DNA of 64,000 nucleotides from Corynebacterium sp. MSK297 (GTDB taxonomy: Bacteria; Actinomycetota; Actinomycetes; Mycobacteriales; Mycobacteriaceae): NCBI RefSeq assembly GCF_030232885.1, contig NZ_JASPGD010000006.1:78509-142508 (forward strand), in the 5' to 3' direction. Positions within the stretch are counted from its first letter, which is position 1. Every line of letters starts with the position of its first letter. Below, one piece after another: positions 39,143-48,822 of this stretch. The notes under the pieces were generated by a model that saw only the letters and a list, made by a program, of their open reading frames with translations, searched no databases and was not told the DNA's origin. The position numbers and the translations under genes were made by a program.

Positions 39143-40297
39143 TTAATGATTCGTGGTGGTGGTGAGATTCTCACTGGTTTTATCAGCGTGATTGTTACCG
39201 TTATTGCCGCTGCGCTTGCCGGTGATTCCTGCAATCGCATGTGCACCTGTCCGGGCCACCAGGCCAAGCACGTATTCCAGCGGGCCGTAGCGGAAGAACA
39301 TTGCCCAAATACTCGTGCCGACGACTGCGACGACGATGGTGCCGATAGCCAGCTCAGGGTATTGCGTGGCGATGTGGTCCCGGTTGATGATGCCAGCGGA
39401 GATCACGTGCCCCAGATACACAGTCAATGCCATCGAGCCCATGGCTTTCAGCGGGAATACCCAGCGGTCAGTCTGAACAAGCAACAAGCACAACAGGATG
39501 ACAGTCAGCGAACCCGCAATGGTAGCCAGCGCGTCGACAAGACCACCACTGTGCGGTTTCGCATCAAAAAACCCATGCACAGCAATTCCAAGATTGTTAC
39601 GCGTGGCGACGGCGTAAGCCGAATCGATCCAATCGCGAGCCAGTACTCCCACCACCGAGATGACAACTCCTGCGGCGGCCACCAGAAATCCGGTGGCTGA
39701 CAATGGTGTGATCTGCCAGTTGTTGTTCCGCAGCCAATGTGCAAACAGCACACCAGCCGCCATGTAGGCCAGCCAGGTCACGATTGGATACGGCTCGCGC
39801 AACAACGCGTGGAGAGTGGTGTGCAGTGTAATCACGTGCACGATGCCTGATACTGCCAGCAATACCGCAAAACCGGCCGCGACCCACTTAGTGGACCAGC
39901 GTGGGATCTGCAGCAATGCGAACACGATATAGCCGATACCCAGTGCTTTGAGTACCACGATGATGGTTCCGGCATACGGGGTAACCACAATTCCGATGAG
40001 CACGAGAATGATGCCGCGAATAAAAACATCGACGGCTCCGCGTTTGCTGAATATGATGGTCATCGAAATGCCGGAGAGCACCGCGAAAAGAGCTGATGGG
40101 AAGCCTTCCAGGAATGCGCCGGCAAATCCTTTGATGGGATATAAGTGAGCGATGATCATCGCCAGCAATGCGATGCCGCGGGCAACATCAATCCCGATGA
40201 TGCGCCCGGTCACAGGCTTCGGCCGGTGACCATTGTCAACGGCGGGACTGTGACCGTCGGCTGTGGCTGCGTGTTGGACAGTATCTGGCATGTTCAC
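39143..40297 (-). CDS. DUF418/HGSNAT-like multi-helix membrane protein
   Basis: 384 residues with about ten membrane helices. The N-terminal signature GRIIGIDVARGIALLAMIIA followed by a 'PSALFAVLSGISMTIIF' helix is that of the heparan-alpha-glucosaminide N-acetyltransferase-like family (DUF1624/DUF418), which includes acyl carriers across the membrane. A polar N-terminus rich in His and a Asn/His-rich C-terminal tail flank the fold. Substrate unknown. It lies 29 bases upstream of the protease gene on the same strand and may be cotranscribed. Confidence 0.8.
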   Translation of the reverse strand: MNMPDTVQHAATADGHSPAVDNGHRPKPVTGRIIGIDVARGIALLAMIIAHLYPIKGFAGAFLEGFPSALFAVLSGISMTIIFSKRGAVDVFIRGIILVLIGIVVTPYAGTIIVVLKALGIGYIVFALLQIPRWSTKWVAAGFAVLLAVSGIVHVITLHTTLHALLREPYPIVTWLAYMAAGVLFAHWLRNNNWQITPLSATGFLVAAAGVVISVVGVLARDWIDSAYAVATRNNLGIAVHGFFDAKPHSGGLVDALATIAGSLTVILLCLLLVQTDRWVFPLKAMGSMALTVYLGHVISAGIINRDHIATQYPELAIGTIVVAVVGTSIWAMFFRYGPLEYVLGLVARTGAHAIAGITGKRSGNNGNNHADKTSENLTTTTNH

Positions 40298-40379
40298 AAC
40301 CCTAACCCCATTTACTGAAAAGAACTTGCATTAATCCTTACTGCTTGCGGATAGTTATCTGTCCACTAGTTTGGAACAC

Positions 40380-40423
40380 CGAAAAATCGCCGCATACGCT
40401 GTGTATTGCACATACGCGGCGAT
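40380..40423 (-). terminator. Terminator of the thioesterase gene block
   Basis: atcgccgc (40386-40393) pairs with gcggcgat (40416-40423), with more pairs inside (atacgc/..catac); on the minus strand the tail is TTTTTCGG. It ends the block ettA-thioesterase-40467 gene. Confidence 0.85.
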
Positions 40424-40466
40424 CTGTTTCTGGGAAATCCCTGGTTAGCGTGGTGCGTGGGTGCTA

Positions 40467-41168
40467 CTAAATCAGCACGGAAAGTCCCCGTGCGTGGTAG
40501 ACACTCCCGAACGGCGCATCCACACGTGCCCAGCGACCATTAGCGGAAACCCGCAGGTGACGTGGAATGTCCATGGCGGCGGCAAACCCCGGAATGAGCC
40601 CTAAGTTGGTGCACGCAAAAATCATCCGCATCGGTATTTCAACTTCTTCGCCGTGTCCCACGGAAGGTTGCTGAATATTTTCTGTGAGTTTGCTGGACTC
40701 TACGGATTTCTCGGCCGGACGCACGGTGAGCACGGTTTGATTCATCAAACTCTGCGGCGGGCCCATGGGGCCGGAAAATTGTCGGGCAAGATCGCGTCCC
40801 TTATCGGCGAGTTCCCGCACCACATGCACCGGTAAGTTGTCCACCAAGTGAAATCCCCCAGCCGGTGGCAACGCACCCGGCCAGGAGGCATCACGCGCGG
40901 GGCCCAGGTGGGTTTGTCCAGTTTCCAGACAGTGCAACAACGCACTGGCTGCGACCACTGCCCCGTCGCGGGAGACGGTGCCTTTGACGCGTCGACAAGC
41001 CACAACATCAAATGGTGTGGTCACAAAAACGTCAATGAGTTCACCGTCCCCGTCGTCGTCTTTGAGGACACGGAACCGTGCAGAAGCGCTGGCATCGAGG
41101 CCAACTGCCCGCGCAATGAGCGCGCGTAGACCGGGGCCACCTGCGGTAACTTCGAGGGATTCAGACAT
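40467..41168 (-). CDS. Conserved actinobacterial protein (Rv2474c-like position)
   Basis: 233 residues, no catalytic motif recognised. Two alpha/beta-looking halves joined by a linker (about 150-175). The order of this gene, a thioesterase, ettA and an ssb-like gene matches the M. tuberculosis Rv2474c-Rv2478c neighbourhood, which supports a conserved but unnamed gene. ATG overlaps the stop of the thioesterase (TAATG). Confidence 0.75.
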   Translation of the reverse strand: MSESLEVTAGGPGLRALIARAVGLDASASARFRVLKDDDGDGELIDVFVTTPFDVVACRRVKGTVSRDGAVVAASALLHCLETGQTHLGPARDASWPGALPPAGGFHLVDNLPVHVVRELADKGRDLARQFSGPMGPPQSLMNQTVLTVRPAEKSVESSKLTENIQQPSVGHGEEVEIPMRMIFACTNLGLIPGFAAAMDIPRHLRVSANGRWARVDAPFGSVYHARGLSVLI

Positions 41169-41818
41169 TAATCGTCGTAGCCAATCTCATCGCCATAGTC
41201 GATTTCGTCACCGTAATCTACTTCATCGCCATAGCTGATTTCGTCGTCATAGCTAGTTTCATCGTCGTAGCCGATCTCATCGGCAAACGATTCTGCACTC
41301 GGAGTACTCGACGCTCCCAGGCCCCCTGCTGCACCAGCAGGACTCGCAACACCTGCGGCTACGGAACCTGCGGCAGCTTCCGTCTTATCTGCGTCGTTCG
41401 CAAGAGTTGATTCCAAGCGCATGACTTCGCGCTCTTGCTCAGTCAATGGCCGTGGCATCTGGGTGTCCATGTCGACGGCGACGGAGACAGTTTCAATCAC
41501 GCACGCTACCCGACCATGTTTATCTTTAATTTCCTGGCGGGTAACGAAAGAAGAATTGCCGACCTCGACAACCTGGGATTCCACAAGCAACACCGAATTG
41601 CCCTCTGGCTCAATGGGTTTGCGGAAATCTAAGTCCAGCTTGCGCACGAAAGCAGCGAAATCTTGCATGCCAGCCGGATCGAAGTAGGCCTCTTTGTACG
41701 CCAAGCGAGCTTCCTGTGCGATTTCCACGTAATTGGCGTTCATCACATGCCCATAGCGGTCGAAGTCCGACCACCGCAGGGGTACACGATATTGATGAAT
41801 TGCAGGATTATCCGCCAT
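41168..41818 (-). CDS. Hot-dog-fold acyl-CoA thioesterase with acidic repeat tail
   Basis: 216 residues from MADNPAIHQYRVPLRW. 4HBT-type thioesterase: WSDFDRYGHVMNANYVEIAQ carries the catalytic Asp region; the core ends near residue 135. After an Ala/Gly-rich linker come six C-terminal hexapeptides of type E-[IVT]-x-Y-[DG]-D, giving a strongly acidic tyrosine-rich tail that the family normally lacks. The next gene overlaps its stop by one base. Confidence 0.88.
   Translation of the reverse strand: MADNPAIHQYRVPLRWSDFDRYGHVMNANYVEIAQEARLAYKEAYFDPAGMQDFAAFVRKLDLDFRKPIEPEGNSVLLVESQVVEVGNSSFVTRQEIKDKHGRVACVIETVSVAVDMDTQMPRPLTEQEREVMRLESTLANDADKTEAAAGSVAAGVASPAGAAGGLGASSTPSAESFADEIGYDDETSYDDEISYGDEVDYGDEIDYGDEIGYDD
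41171..41278 (-). repeat. Six 18-bp repeats encoding the acidic tail
   Basis: Six in-frame 18-bp units encoding EIGYDD, ETSYDD, EISYGD, EVDYGD, EIDYGD, EIGYDD at the end of the thioesterase gene. Such units change number easily by slippage, so length may vary between strains. Confidence 0.85.
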
Positions 41819-41878
41819 AAAACCTTGGAAACCTTTCTGGAACACTCGCGCAAGGTCGACAGCCTCTACGCAGCAAAA

Positions 41879-43549
41879 CTAGCGAGTCAATTTGCGGTGG
41901 GTGACACGGGATGGACGCGCAGCATCTTCGCCGAGACGTTCCACCTTGTTCTTCTCATAGTCGCCAAAGTTACCTTCGAACCAGAACCACTGGCCTTCTT
42001 CCACATTGCCTTCCCAAGCCAAAATGTGGGTACAGGTGCGGTCCAGGAACCAGCGGTCGTGCGAAATGACCACGGCACAACCTGGGAATTTCTCGAGCGC
42101 GTTTTCCAAAGAACCAAGGGTTTCGACATCCAAATCGTTGGTTGGCTCGTCGAGCAGAATCAGGTTTCCGCCCTCTTTCAGTGTCAGCGCCAGGTTCAAG
42201 CGGTTACGCTCGCCACCGGAAAGCACCTTGGATGGCTTTTGCTGGTCTGGGCCCTTGAAGCCGAAGGCGGAAAGATAGGCGCGCGAAGGCATTTCGTTCT
42301 GGCCGACGTGAATATAATCCAGACCGCCCGAAACAACCTCCCAGACCGTTGCTTCCGGGTCGATGTTTTCACGGTTCTGGTCCACGTACGACAGCTGCAC
42401 CGTCTCACCGACGGTGACCTTGCCGTCATCGGGTTCTTCCAAGCCCACGATAGTCTTAAACAGCGTAGTCTTACCCACACCATTCGGGCCGATCACACCA
42501 ACGATTCCGTTGCGCGGCAGCGTGAATGACAAATCCTTGATCAAGGTACGATCGCCAAAGCCCTTGGTCAGGTTGTCTGCTTCAACGACCTTGTTGCCCA
42601 AACGTGGCGGGGTTGGAATCTGGATTTCTTCGAAGTCGAGCTTCTTATATTGCTCGGCCTCGGCAGCCATTTCCTCGTAGCGCTCCAAACGCGCTTTGTT
42701 TTTCGCCTGGCGGGCCTTGGAACCAGAACGAACCCATTCCAGCTCATCTTTCAAGCGCTTACGCAGCTTGGCATCCTTTTTACCGGCAACCTGCAAACGT
42801 TCCTGCTTCTTTTCCAAGTACGTCGAGTAATTACCTTCATAAGGGTGCAGCTTGCCGCGGTCAACCTCACAAATCCAGCCCGCAACATTATCCAGGAAGT
42901 AGCGGTCGTGGGTCACTGCCAAAACCGCACCTGGGTAGTTTTCCAAGTGCTTTTCCAGCCAATGCACGGACTCAGCATCCAGGTGGTTGGTGGGCTCGTC
43001 GAGAAGCAGCAAGTCTGGTTCCGACAACAGCAGCTTCGCAAGAGCTACACGACGACGCTCACCACCAGAAAGGTTGGTAACCGGTTCATCCGATGGCGGG
43101 CAGCGCAGTGCCTCCATGGCCTGCTCAATCTTAGAATCAACTTCCCACGCATCCGCGTTGTCCAGGTCTTCCTGGAGTTTGCCCATTTCTTCCATGAGCT
43201 CATCGGTGTAGTTGGTAGCCATTTCTTCAGCAATAGCTTCGAAGCGCTGCTTCTTTTCGAAGATATCGCCGAGGCCTTCTTCCACGTTGCCGCGAACGGT
43301 TTTCTCTTCGTTCAGCGGTGGCTCCTGCTGCAAAATGCCGACGGTGGCACCGGGATCCAGAAATGCTTCACCATTGGATGGCTCAGACATTCCGGCCATG
43401 ATCTTCAAAATCGACGACTTACCGGCACCGTTCGGGCCAACGACGCCGATCTTTGCGCCGGGGTAAAAAGCCATGGTGACGTCGTCAAGAATGACCTTGT
43501 CACCCACAGTTTTGCGTACATTTTTCATCGTATAGATGAACTCGCCCAT
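41879..43549 (-). CDS. ettA: Energy-dependent translational throttle protein EttA
   Basis: Ribosome-binding ABC-F ATPase that gates the first elongation step. 556 residues from MGEFIYTMKNVRKTVG, essentially the E. coli EttA length; the longer open frame upstream (to 43864) is not coding-like. Two ABC domains with Walker A GPNGAGKSS and GPNGVGKTT and signatures LSGGERRRVALAK and LSGGERNRLNLAL, joined by the charged linker of ABC-F proteins. Confidence 0.96.
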   Translation of the reverse strand: MGEFIYTMKNVRKTVGDKVILDDVTMAFYPGAKIGVVGPNGAGKSSILKIMAGMSEPSNGEAFLDPGATVGILQQEPPLNEEKTVRGNVEEGLGDIFEKKQRFEAIAEEMATNYTDELMEEMGKLQEDLDNADAWEVDSKIEQAMEALRCPPSDEPVTNLSGGERRRVALAKLLLSEPDLLLLDEPTNHLDAESVHWLEKHLENYPGAVLAVTHDRYFLDNVAGWICEVDRGKLHPYEGNYSTYLEKKQERLQVAGKKDAKLRKRLKDELEWVRSGSKARQAKNKARLERYEEMAAEAEQYKKLDFEEIQIPTPPRLGNKVVEADNLTKGFGDRTLIKDLSFTLPRNGIVGVIGPNGVGKTTLFKTIVGLEEPDDGKVTVGETVQLSYVDQNRENIDPEATVWEVVSGGLDYIHVGQNEMPSRAYLSAFGFKGPDQQKPSKVLSGGERNRLNLALTLKEGGNLILLDEPTNDLDVETLGSLENALEKFPGCAVVISHDRWFLDRTCTHILAWEGNVEEGQWFWFEGNFGDYEKNKVERLGEDAARPSRVTHRKLTR

Positions 43550-43691
43550 ATTTCCCCTTCGCGAAATTAGGTGGAACGACACTAAATCTTTATCTCTGAC
43601 GAGAATACATGACTTTAACTGCCGCCCCACCACGGATCCCGCACGATATGGGCACACCTGCAGCCGTCTACTATGGGCAACCCGCGGCGGT

Positions 43692-44237
43692 TTACTGTGC
43701 GCCGACGGGTGTTGGTTCCTCGACAGCTTTTTTATTATTCGATGTAGCTTGCTCGCCGAATGGCGTCGCTGATTCATCCGTGAACCCAGATCCAGATGCA
43801 CCAGCAAGCGCATCCTGATCAAAGACAACGCCTTCCACGTTGAGAACCAACCCGCCGGTGTCATCGCGATCTGCTTTCCGCTTGGTTAGTGCGGCCGCAT
43901 AATGCGCAAGGTCGGCAGCGATGTGAGTGGCTTTCAGCACCGTTTTCGAGTGGCGCTTTTCTTCGTTATCTTCCCATTGTTGGGTCACCAGCGAACCCAC
44001 CAGCACCACCGGATAGCCTTTGTGCAGGCTAGCGGCGGTATTGATGGCCAACTGCCCCCAGGCTTCGACATCTAGGAACAGGTTGTCATAATCCCGCCAG
44101 CCGGATTCTTGTTCCTCGTCACGCACCGCACGCGACGATGCCACGCGCATATCAAGCACGCAATTTCCTCCGGCAACGCGACGCAGACTGGGTTCTTGGG
44201 TAATCCGACCGGTGATGGTGATGTGGTGTTGCGACAT
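43692..44237 (-). CDS. Second single-stranded DNA-binding protein (SSB-like)
   Basis: 181 residues. OB fold: MSQHHITITGRITQEPSLRR, VLDMRVASSRAVRD, and NLFLDVEAWGQLAINTAASL, followed by GYPVVLVGSLVTQQWEDNEE. It lacks the acidic DDDIPF tail of the main SSB, so it is the accessory paralogue (compare Rv2478c, also next to ettA). The C-terminal part is low complexity. Upstream lies an inverted pair of DnaA-box-like sites. Confidence 0.88.
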   Translation of the reverse strand: MSQHHITITGRITQEPSLRRVAGGNCVLDMRVASSRAVRDEEQESGWRDYDNLFLDVEAWGQLAINTAASLHKGYPVVLVGSLVTQQWEDNEEKRHSKTVLKATHIAADLAHYAAALTKRKADRDDTGGLVLNVEGVVFDQDALAGASGSGFTDESATPFGEQATSNNKKAVEEPTPVGAQ

Positions 44238-44340
44238 AATGTGGGCTCCCCTTCCAAGTATTCAGGTAGCCAACGCGATCTGCGCTGGTAACCCCTACTG
44301 TCGGGGAATTCACGGGCTACCACAATGAGCACAACCGAAC

Positions 44341-44370
44341 GCCTGTGGATACCACTAGTTATCCACAGGC
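44341..44370. promoter_or_regulatory. Inverted pair of DnaA-box-like sequences
   Basis: A perfect DnaA box TTATCCACA (44359-44367) faces a near-match, TGTGGATAC (44344-44352; one mismatch), within a 10-bp perfect inverted repeat gcctgtggat..atccacaggc. It is about 105 bases upstream of the ssb-like gene. Confidence 0.6.
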
Positions 44371-44434
44371 TCCGTGCATTGTTACATGCATCGGTTGCGC
44401 ACTGGCCGAGCATTGTGTATTCCGCGATGCGCCG

Positions 44435-46786
44435 TTAATTTTTACCCCGGCCCCGTTGTTTTCGAAAACGAGACCGCCGCATCTCAGATTCGTGATAGTC
44501 ATCCTCAATGCGTTCACCCCGGCTCATCTTTTCCAGCATCGCGTTATATAGATCTAGAGCATTACCAGAACCAGTGTGAGAACCACTGCCCGAACCAGTG
44601 TTGACTTCTACGCTTTCCCGGGAATTATTCCCTGGTTTGTCGGTATTCGCGGGTCTATCGGCATTCCCAGTTCTGTCGGTTTTGTGGGGGTTTTCCGCGT
44701 TATCGGTATCGGTTTTGTCCGCCCTCACGCGCTTCGATGGCTTGGTCCGCACCTGCTCTCCGGCGCTTGCCCCGTGCTCGGAAGACGCAGCACCGTCGGC
44801 AAGCTCACCGGCAGCCACATGATCCGGCACCCGGTCCATTTCTGCATCGATAGATTGCTGTTGGGCGCGGTCATAAGTAAACAGCTGTCGGAATAGCTCA
44901 CCAAATACGACGATCAGGGGGAACGAACCGGCGGCCCAACCAATACCGGCCCCAACGCGCTGATCCGCCAGCAGATCAATCGCCCATGGCAAATTAATAG
45001 AGGTATAAAACTCCTCACCGTAAATCTCGGTGAGCTGCATCATATACACGCCCAGGTACAGGTGGATCGGCATGGAGAAAAACAGCCAGGCCAAGCGCAC
45101 CAGCGGCTGCTTGCGGCCAGGCAAAGGATCCGGGCCCATGACTTCCCAGAAATAAATATAACCAGAAACCAAAAACGCCCAGTTCATGATCACGTGACCG
45201 GCATGATCAGAAATCGCGGCCTGATACCAATCGAAATTCAAGTACAACGCGTAGAACACAAAGACGAATTGCGCGAGGTTTACCGGTGGATAGGTAATAA
45301 TGGCCAGCCCGCGGGACTGACAGAACGCCCGAGTCCAATCATGCAGGTTTGGTATTCCGGCCTCGCCTGGTTCCCAGGCGGTCATGATCAGCGTCAGCGG
45401 CGCACCTAGCACCAGAAAAACCGGGAAGGTCATCGACAACAGCATGTGACCGATCATGTGCATGGAGAAGGTCGCCGGAATGATCATGCCGACGCCCGAG
45501 CTCATGATCACCGCCATGCCGAGTGATCCCAACAAGAACCAGGCAGTGCGGCCATTCGACCACTTATGCCCGGCACGACGCGCGCGGCGCACGGCATAGA
45601 GATAACCCGCAGCCAACAGAATGCCCAGTGCACTAAACATGACGTCGAAACGCCAGATGGTCCACACATTGAGAATGTCCGGCTCAAATGGGATGTCGTA
45701 ACCGACGGTGATTTCCATCGTCGACAAGTTCGGATCATCTGGTGCCGGTGGCGGGGTGCGCCCCATGGTGACGGCAATACCAGCTGTCAGTGCCATCACC
45801 AGTACCTCGACGATGGCGATGCGACGGAAAACCTCCGGGCGTTGCGCTAGTTGCGGGATGCTGCGTTGCCGGTGCAGCCAGCCAAGGCCGACGAGGACGA
45901 GGGTGAGCACGGTTTTGGCGGTGATGATCCAGCCGTAGTTCGTCGTAAAGAGATGGTGTGGGCCAATGCGCAAGGCAGCATTGACGACGCCGGAAATCGC
46001 CATGACTGCGGCGGCGAACAGCGCCAGGCTGGAATAACGGCGTACGGCAAGTTCACGGTGTTCTCCGAGGCGACGCGAATGCGCGATTAAGGCGGTCAGC
46101 CCGCCGATCCACAATGCCATGAATACCAGGTGCCACAGGTAGGAGTTTGTGCCCCAGTCGTGGTCACCGCCAGATGCCGAGTGGCCTTCCATACCCAGCG
46201 GAACGACGGTGAGTATCGCGCCGATGAGCAAGATTGGTTGCATGGTCCAGCGTCGCGCGAATAATCCGACGATGCCGACGGCAGCGGCCATCAGCGACAT
46301 GATCAACCAGGATTTCGCTTCGGCAACCTGGTCTAGGGCCACATCCCAGTGTGCGAAGGTGCTAAAGAATGAGGTTCCGGAAACATCGGAAAATGTCATC
46401 GAGACCATCACCAGCGCAACGACGGCGACAGTCAGCAAGCTCAGTGCACCAGTGCGCGCCGCCAGGTGTCCGTCGACGCTGAGCCGTGCTTGGGCAAGAC
46501 CGGAATTAGGGGTGGGAGCATCTGGTGCGGGTTCCGGCATTCGCGGTGGAATGAGGAATGCAGTGAGTAAATAGGAGCCGGCGGCGAGCGCGACCAGGAT
46601 CCAGGAAGCCGCGCGGAAAAATGGCAGACCAAAGGTGGTCAGCATGCCTGGGTCTGGGATGCCGAGCGCTGCGAGTGATTCCGCGAGAAATTGCGCGGAG
46701 ATGATGCCAGCGGCAAGGCCTGCGATCAGCAGCATTGCCAGGTACCAGGGCCAGGTGGAACGCACACGTTGGGTCGGGGTAGCCAT
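44435..46786 (-). CDS. ctiP: CopD-CtaG fusion, copper insertion for cytochrome c oxidase (CtiP-like)
   Basis: 783 residues with about 14 membrane helices. The N-terminal half has the CopD-type copper-resistance fold (DVALDQVAEAKSWLIMSLMA, DHDWGTNSYLWHLVFMALWI); the second half is CtaG-like (GVGMIIPATFSMHMIGHMLL, with conserved His). In C. glutamicum the same two-domain protein, CtiP, is needed for copper supply to cytochrome oxidase; that role is inferred here. The final 150 residues are cytosolic, polar, with repeated DNADKTD-like runs and a basic end. Monocistronic. Confidence 0.85.
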   Translation of the reverse strand: MATPTQRVRSTWPWYLAMLLIAGLAAGIISAQFLAESLAALGIPDPGMLTTFGLPFFRAASWILVALAAGSYLLTAFLIPPRMPEPAPDAPTPNSGLAQARLSVDGHLAARTGALSLLTVAVVALVMVSMTFSDVSGTSFFSTFAHWDVALDQVAEAKSWLIMSLMAAAVGIVGLFARRWTMQPILLIGAILTVVPLGMEGHSASGGDHDWGTNSYLWHLVFMALWIGGLTALIAHSRRLGEHRELAVRRYSSLALFAAAVMAISGVVNAALRIGPHHLFTTNYGWIITAKTVLTLVLVGLGWLHRQRSIPQLAQRPEVFRRIAIVEVLVMALTAGIAVTMGRTPPPAPDDPNLSTMEITVGYDIPFEPDILNVWTIWRFDVMFSALGILLAAGYLYAVRRARRAGHKWSNGRTAWFLLGSLGMAVIMSSGVGMIIPATFSMHMIGHMLLSMTFPVFLVLGAPLTLIMTAWEPGEAGIPNLHDWTRAFCQSRGLAIITYPPVNLAQFVFVFYALYLNFDWYQAAISDHAGHVIMNWAFLVSGYIYFWEVMGPDPLPGRKQPLVRLAWLFFSMPIHLYLGVYMMQLTEIYGEEFYTSINLPWAIDLLADQRVGAGIGWAAGSFPLIVVFGELFRQLFTYDRAQQQSIDAEMDRVPDHVAAGELADGAASSEHGASAGEQVRTKPSKRVRADKTDTDNAENPHKTDRTGNADRPANTDKPGNNSRESVEVNTGSGSGSHTGSGNALDLYNAMLEKMSRGERIEDDYHESEMRRSRFRKQRGRGKN

Positions 46787-46895
46787 AGGCTCTAACCTAC
46801 AACCGATCGCCCGGGATTCTGAACCGGTGTGTCACCTACTTGCACAATCCGGTATAGTTTTCATGCGGATCGACGCTCATGGGCGCGATCTACCG

Positions 46896-46969
46896 GCCTC
46901 CATAGCTCAGTGGATTAGAGCAACGGGTTTCTACCCCGTCGGTCGCGGGTTCGAATCCTGCTGGGGGCA
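46896..46969 (+). tRNA. tRNA-Arg(TCT)
   Basis: Acceptor GCCTCCA/TGGGGGC with one G-T pair, D arm AGCTCAGTGGATTAGAGC, anticodon arm ACGGG-TTTCTAC-CCCGT (TCT), T arm GGGTTCGAATCC, discriminator A. CCA not encoded; tttttat follows. Confidence 0.96.
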
Positions 46970-47128
46970 CTTTTTATGGCTATAACCGAGCCTCTTATCG
47001 GCAGCACACTCCTGTTTCGCACCAAGGTAGGGTTGAACGAAACAAGACCCGAAAACAGCTACGCAACAGCGACTCCCCAGTGTGCCTCATCCCGCCACTG
47101 CGGTGAGCGCGCATCGTTAAGGAGAACC

Positions 47129-47926
47129 ATGGCTCTTCCCCACCCGCGACCAGACACCTTTGCCCTGGTCACAGGCGCCAGTCAAGGCATCGGCGAGGCC
47201 ATGGCGCGCGATCTTGCCAAAGCCGGCCACAACCTCATCCTCGTCGCCCGCCGCAAACAGGTGCTCGACACGCTTGCCGACAAACTCAGCTCCCACGGCA
47301 TCACGGCTGAAGTCTTTGCCGCAGACCTGTCCAACTACGACGAAGTGACGGGTTTGTTGGAATACCTGAAAGATAAAAACGTCTCCATCGCAATAAACTC
47401 GGCGGGCATCGCAAGCTTCGGCAAATTCGTCGAACAAGACTGGGATTATGAAACCAACCAGTTCCACCTGAACGCCACGGCGGTGCACCGCATCACCAAT
47501 GCGGTTGTCCGCCCTATGAGGGAACGCGGCGAAGGCGCGATTTGCAACGTCGGCTCTGCCGCAGGCAATATCCCGATCCCGAATAACGCTACCTACGTGT
47601 TCACCAAAGCCGGTGTCAATGCTTTTACCGAGGCGCTGCACTACGAGTTGAAGGGCACTGGCGTGACCTGCACGCTGCTTGCCCCGGGGCCTGTGCGCGA
47701 GGCTGTCGTGCCTGATGAGGAACAGTCAATCGTCGACAAGGTCGTGCCAGATTTCTTATGGACCACCTACGAGTCGTGCTCAGCCGAAACCCTGGACGCC
47801 ATGGCCAAAAACCGGCGCCGCGTGGTCCCCGGCCCGTTGTCGAAAGCGATGAACGTAGTCAGCCAGATCGTGCCAGTACCACTGATCGCACCGCTGGTCG
47901 GCAGTTTTTATTCCAAGATGGGTTAG
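47129..47926 (+). CDS. cmrA: Short-chain reductase of mycolate synthesis (CmrA-like)
   Basis: 265 residues from MALPHPRPDTFALVTGAS, with aaggaga upstream. Classical SDR: TGASQGIGEAMA, NSAGIAS, catalytic Ser/Tyr/Lys in VGSAAGNIPIPNNATYVFTK. Position next to orn matches Rv2509/CmrA, the enzyme reducing the beta-keto group of newly made mycolates. The longer C-terminus (VSQIVPVPLIAPLVGSFY) fits that family. Function is by similarity and neighbourhood. Confidence 0.82.
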   Translation: MALPHPRPDTFALVTGASQGIGEAMARDLAKAGHNLILVARRKQVLDTLADKLSSHGITAEVFAADLSNYDEVTGLLEYLKDKNVSIAINSAGIASFGKFVEQDWDYETNQFHLNATAVHRITNAVVRPMRERGEGAICNVGSAAGNIPIPNNATYVFTKAGVNAFTEALHYELKGTGVTCTLLAPGPVREAVVPDEEQSIVDKVVPDFLWTTYESCSAETLDAMAKNRRRVVPGPLSKAMNVVSQIVPVPLIAPLVGSFYSKMG

Positions 47927-48009
47927 CTGCGATGCACTGATTGCTCTGATGGCACCGATAGCACTGATTAACACCGACTAAATGTTTTCACTACAGGAAG
48001 TTCTTGCTG

Positions 48010-48693
48010 ATGACCACTACTAATGCAGAAAATTCCCAGCCAAACGAAGACACTGCTACTGCAGCCGATATTCCCGCAAAAAGCAACCGGCTGGTATGGA
48101 TCGACTTGGAAATGACCGGGCTGGACCCGAAGCAGCACGTCATCGTCGAGGTTGCCGCATTGGTCACCGATGCCAACCTGAACATTCTTGGCGACGGCTA
48201 TTCCGCGGTCATCCACGCCAGCGCAGAAGAACTGGCCAAGATGGATGATGTGGTCGTGCGCATGCACCAAGCTTCTGGCTTGGATAAAGAAATTGCGGAT
48301 TCTACCACCACCATCGGCGATGCCGAGCAGGCGGTGTTGGATTTGATTGCGCAGCACTGTGAGGAAGAATGGGCGGTTCCGTTGGCTGGCAATTCGATTG
48401 CGACCGATCGCCGGTTTATCCAGGAATACATGCCGAAGTTAGACGAGCGCCTGCACTACCGCATGGTGGATGTCTCCACAATCAAAGAACTTTCCCGCCG
48501 CTGGTTCCCGCGTGCATATTTTCAGCAGCCAGATAAAGGCCAGGCACACCGCGCGCTGACAGATATTGTGGAATCGATCCGCGAGTTGGACTATTACCGG
48601 CGAGCGGTTTTTGTGAACCCGGGTGCGGTTTCTAGCGACGACGCCGCACACGCAAAAGACGCTGCTACCGCCGCTTACCAGCAGTTTTTGTAA
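48010..48693 (+). CDS. orn: Oligoribonuclease
   Basis: 3'-5' exonuclease of the DEDD class that degrades the last di- to tetranucleotides. 227 residues from [14 protein letters not shown]. Motifs: [11 protein letters not shown] (Exo I), [19 protein letters not shown] (Exo II), and [14 protein letters not shown] (Exo III). A polar N-terminal tail of about 25 residues precedes the fold. Confidence 0.96.
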   Translation: MTTTNAENSQPNEDTATAADIPAKSNRLVWIDLEMTGLDPKQHVIVEVAALVTDANLNILGDGYSAVIHASAEELAKMDDVVVRMHQASGLDKEIADSTTTIGDAEQAVLDLIAQHCEEEWAVPLAGNSIATDRRFIQEYMPKLDERLHYRMVDVSTIKELSRRWFPRAYFQQPDKGQAHRALTDIVESIRELDYYRRAVFVNPGAVSSDDAAHAKDAATAAYQQFL

Positions 48694-48741
48694 ATTCGCA
48701 ATGATGCGCTAATCTAGTGCGTGCTGCTTTAGAGCAGCGAT

Positions 48742-48818
48742 GGTGGCTGTAGTTCAGCTGGTAGAGCACTAGGTTGTGATCCTAGGTGTCGCGGGTTCGA
48801 GCCCCGTCAGCCACCCCA
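48742..48818 (+). tRNA. tRNA-His(GTG)
   Basis: G-1 at 48742, acceptor GTGGCTG/CAGCCAC, anticodon arm CTAGG-TTGTGAT-CCTAG (GTG), T arm GGGTTCGAGCCCC, C73 then encoded CCA. The accessory region starts just beyond its terminator, which makes this gene a candidate integration site, though no att repeat is seen in the window. Confidence 0.96.
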
Positions 48819-48822
48819 AAGA

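Noticed and set aside
43550..43864. N-terminal extension of EttA
   Set aside because: MGEFIYTMKNVRK at 43549 matches the family start and length; the upstream part has no coding features.
48742..48818. tRNA-His as proven attachment site of the mobile element
   Set aside because: No second copy of the tRNA 3' end and no integrase are visible within the window; kept only as a possibility.
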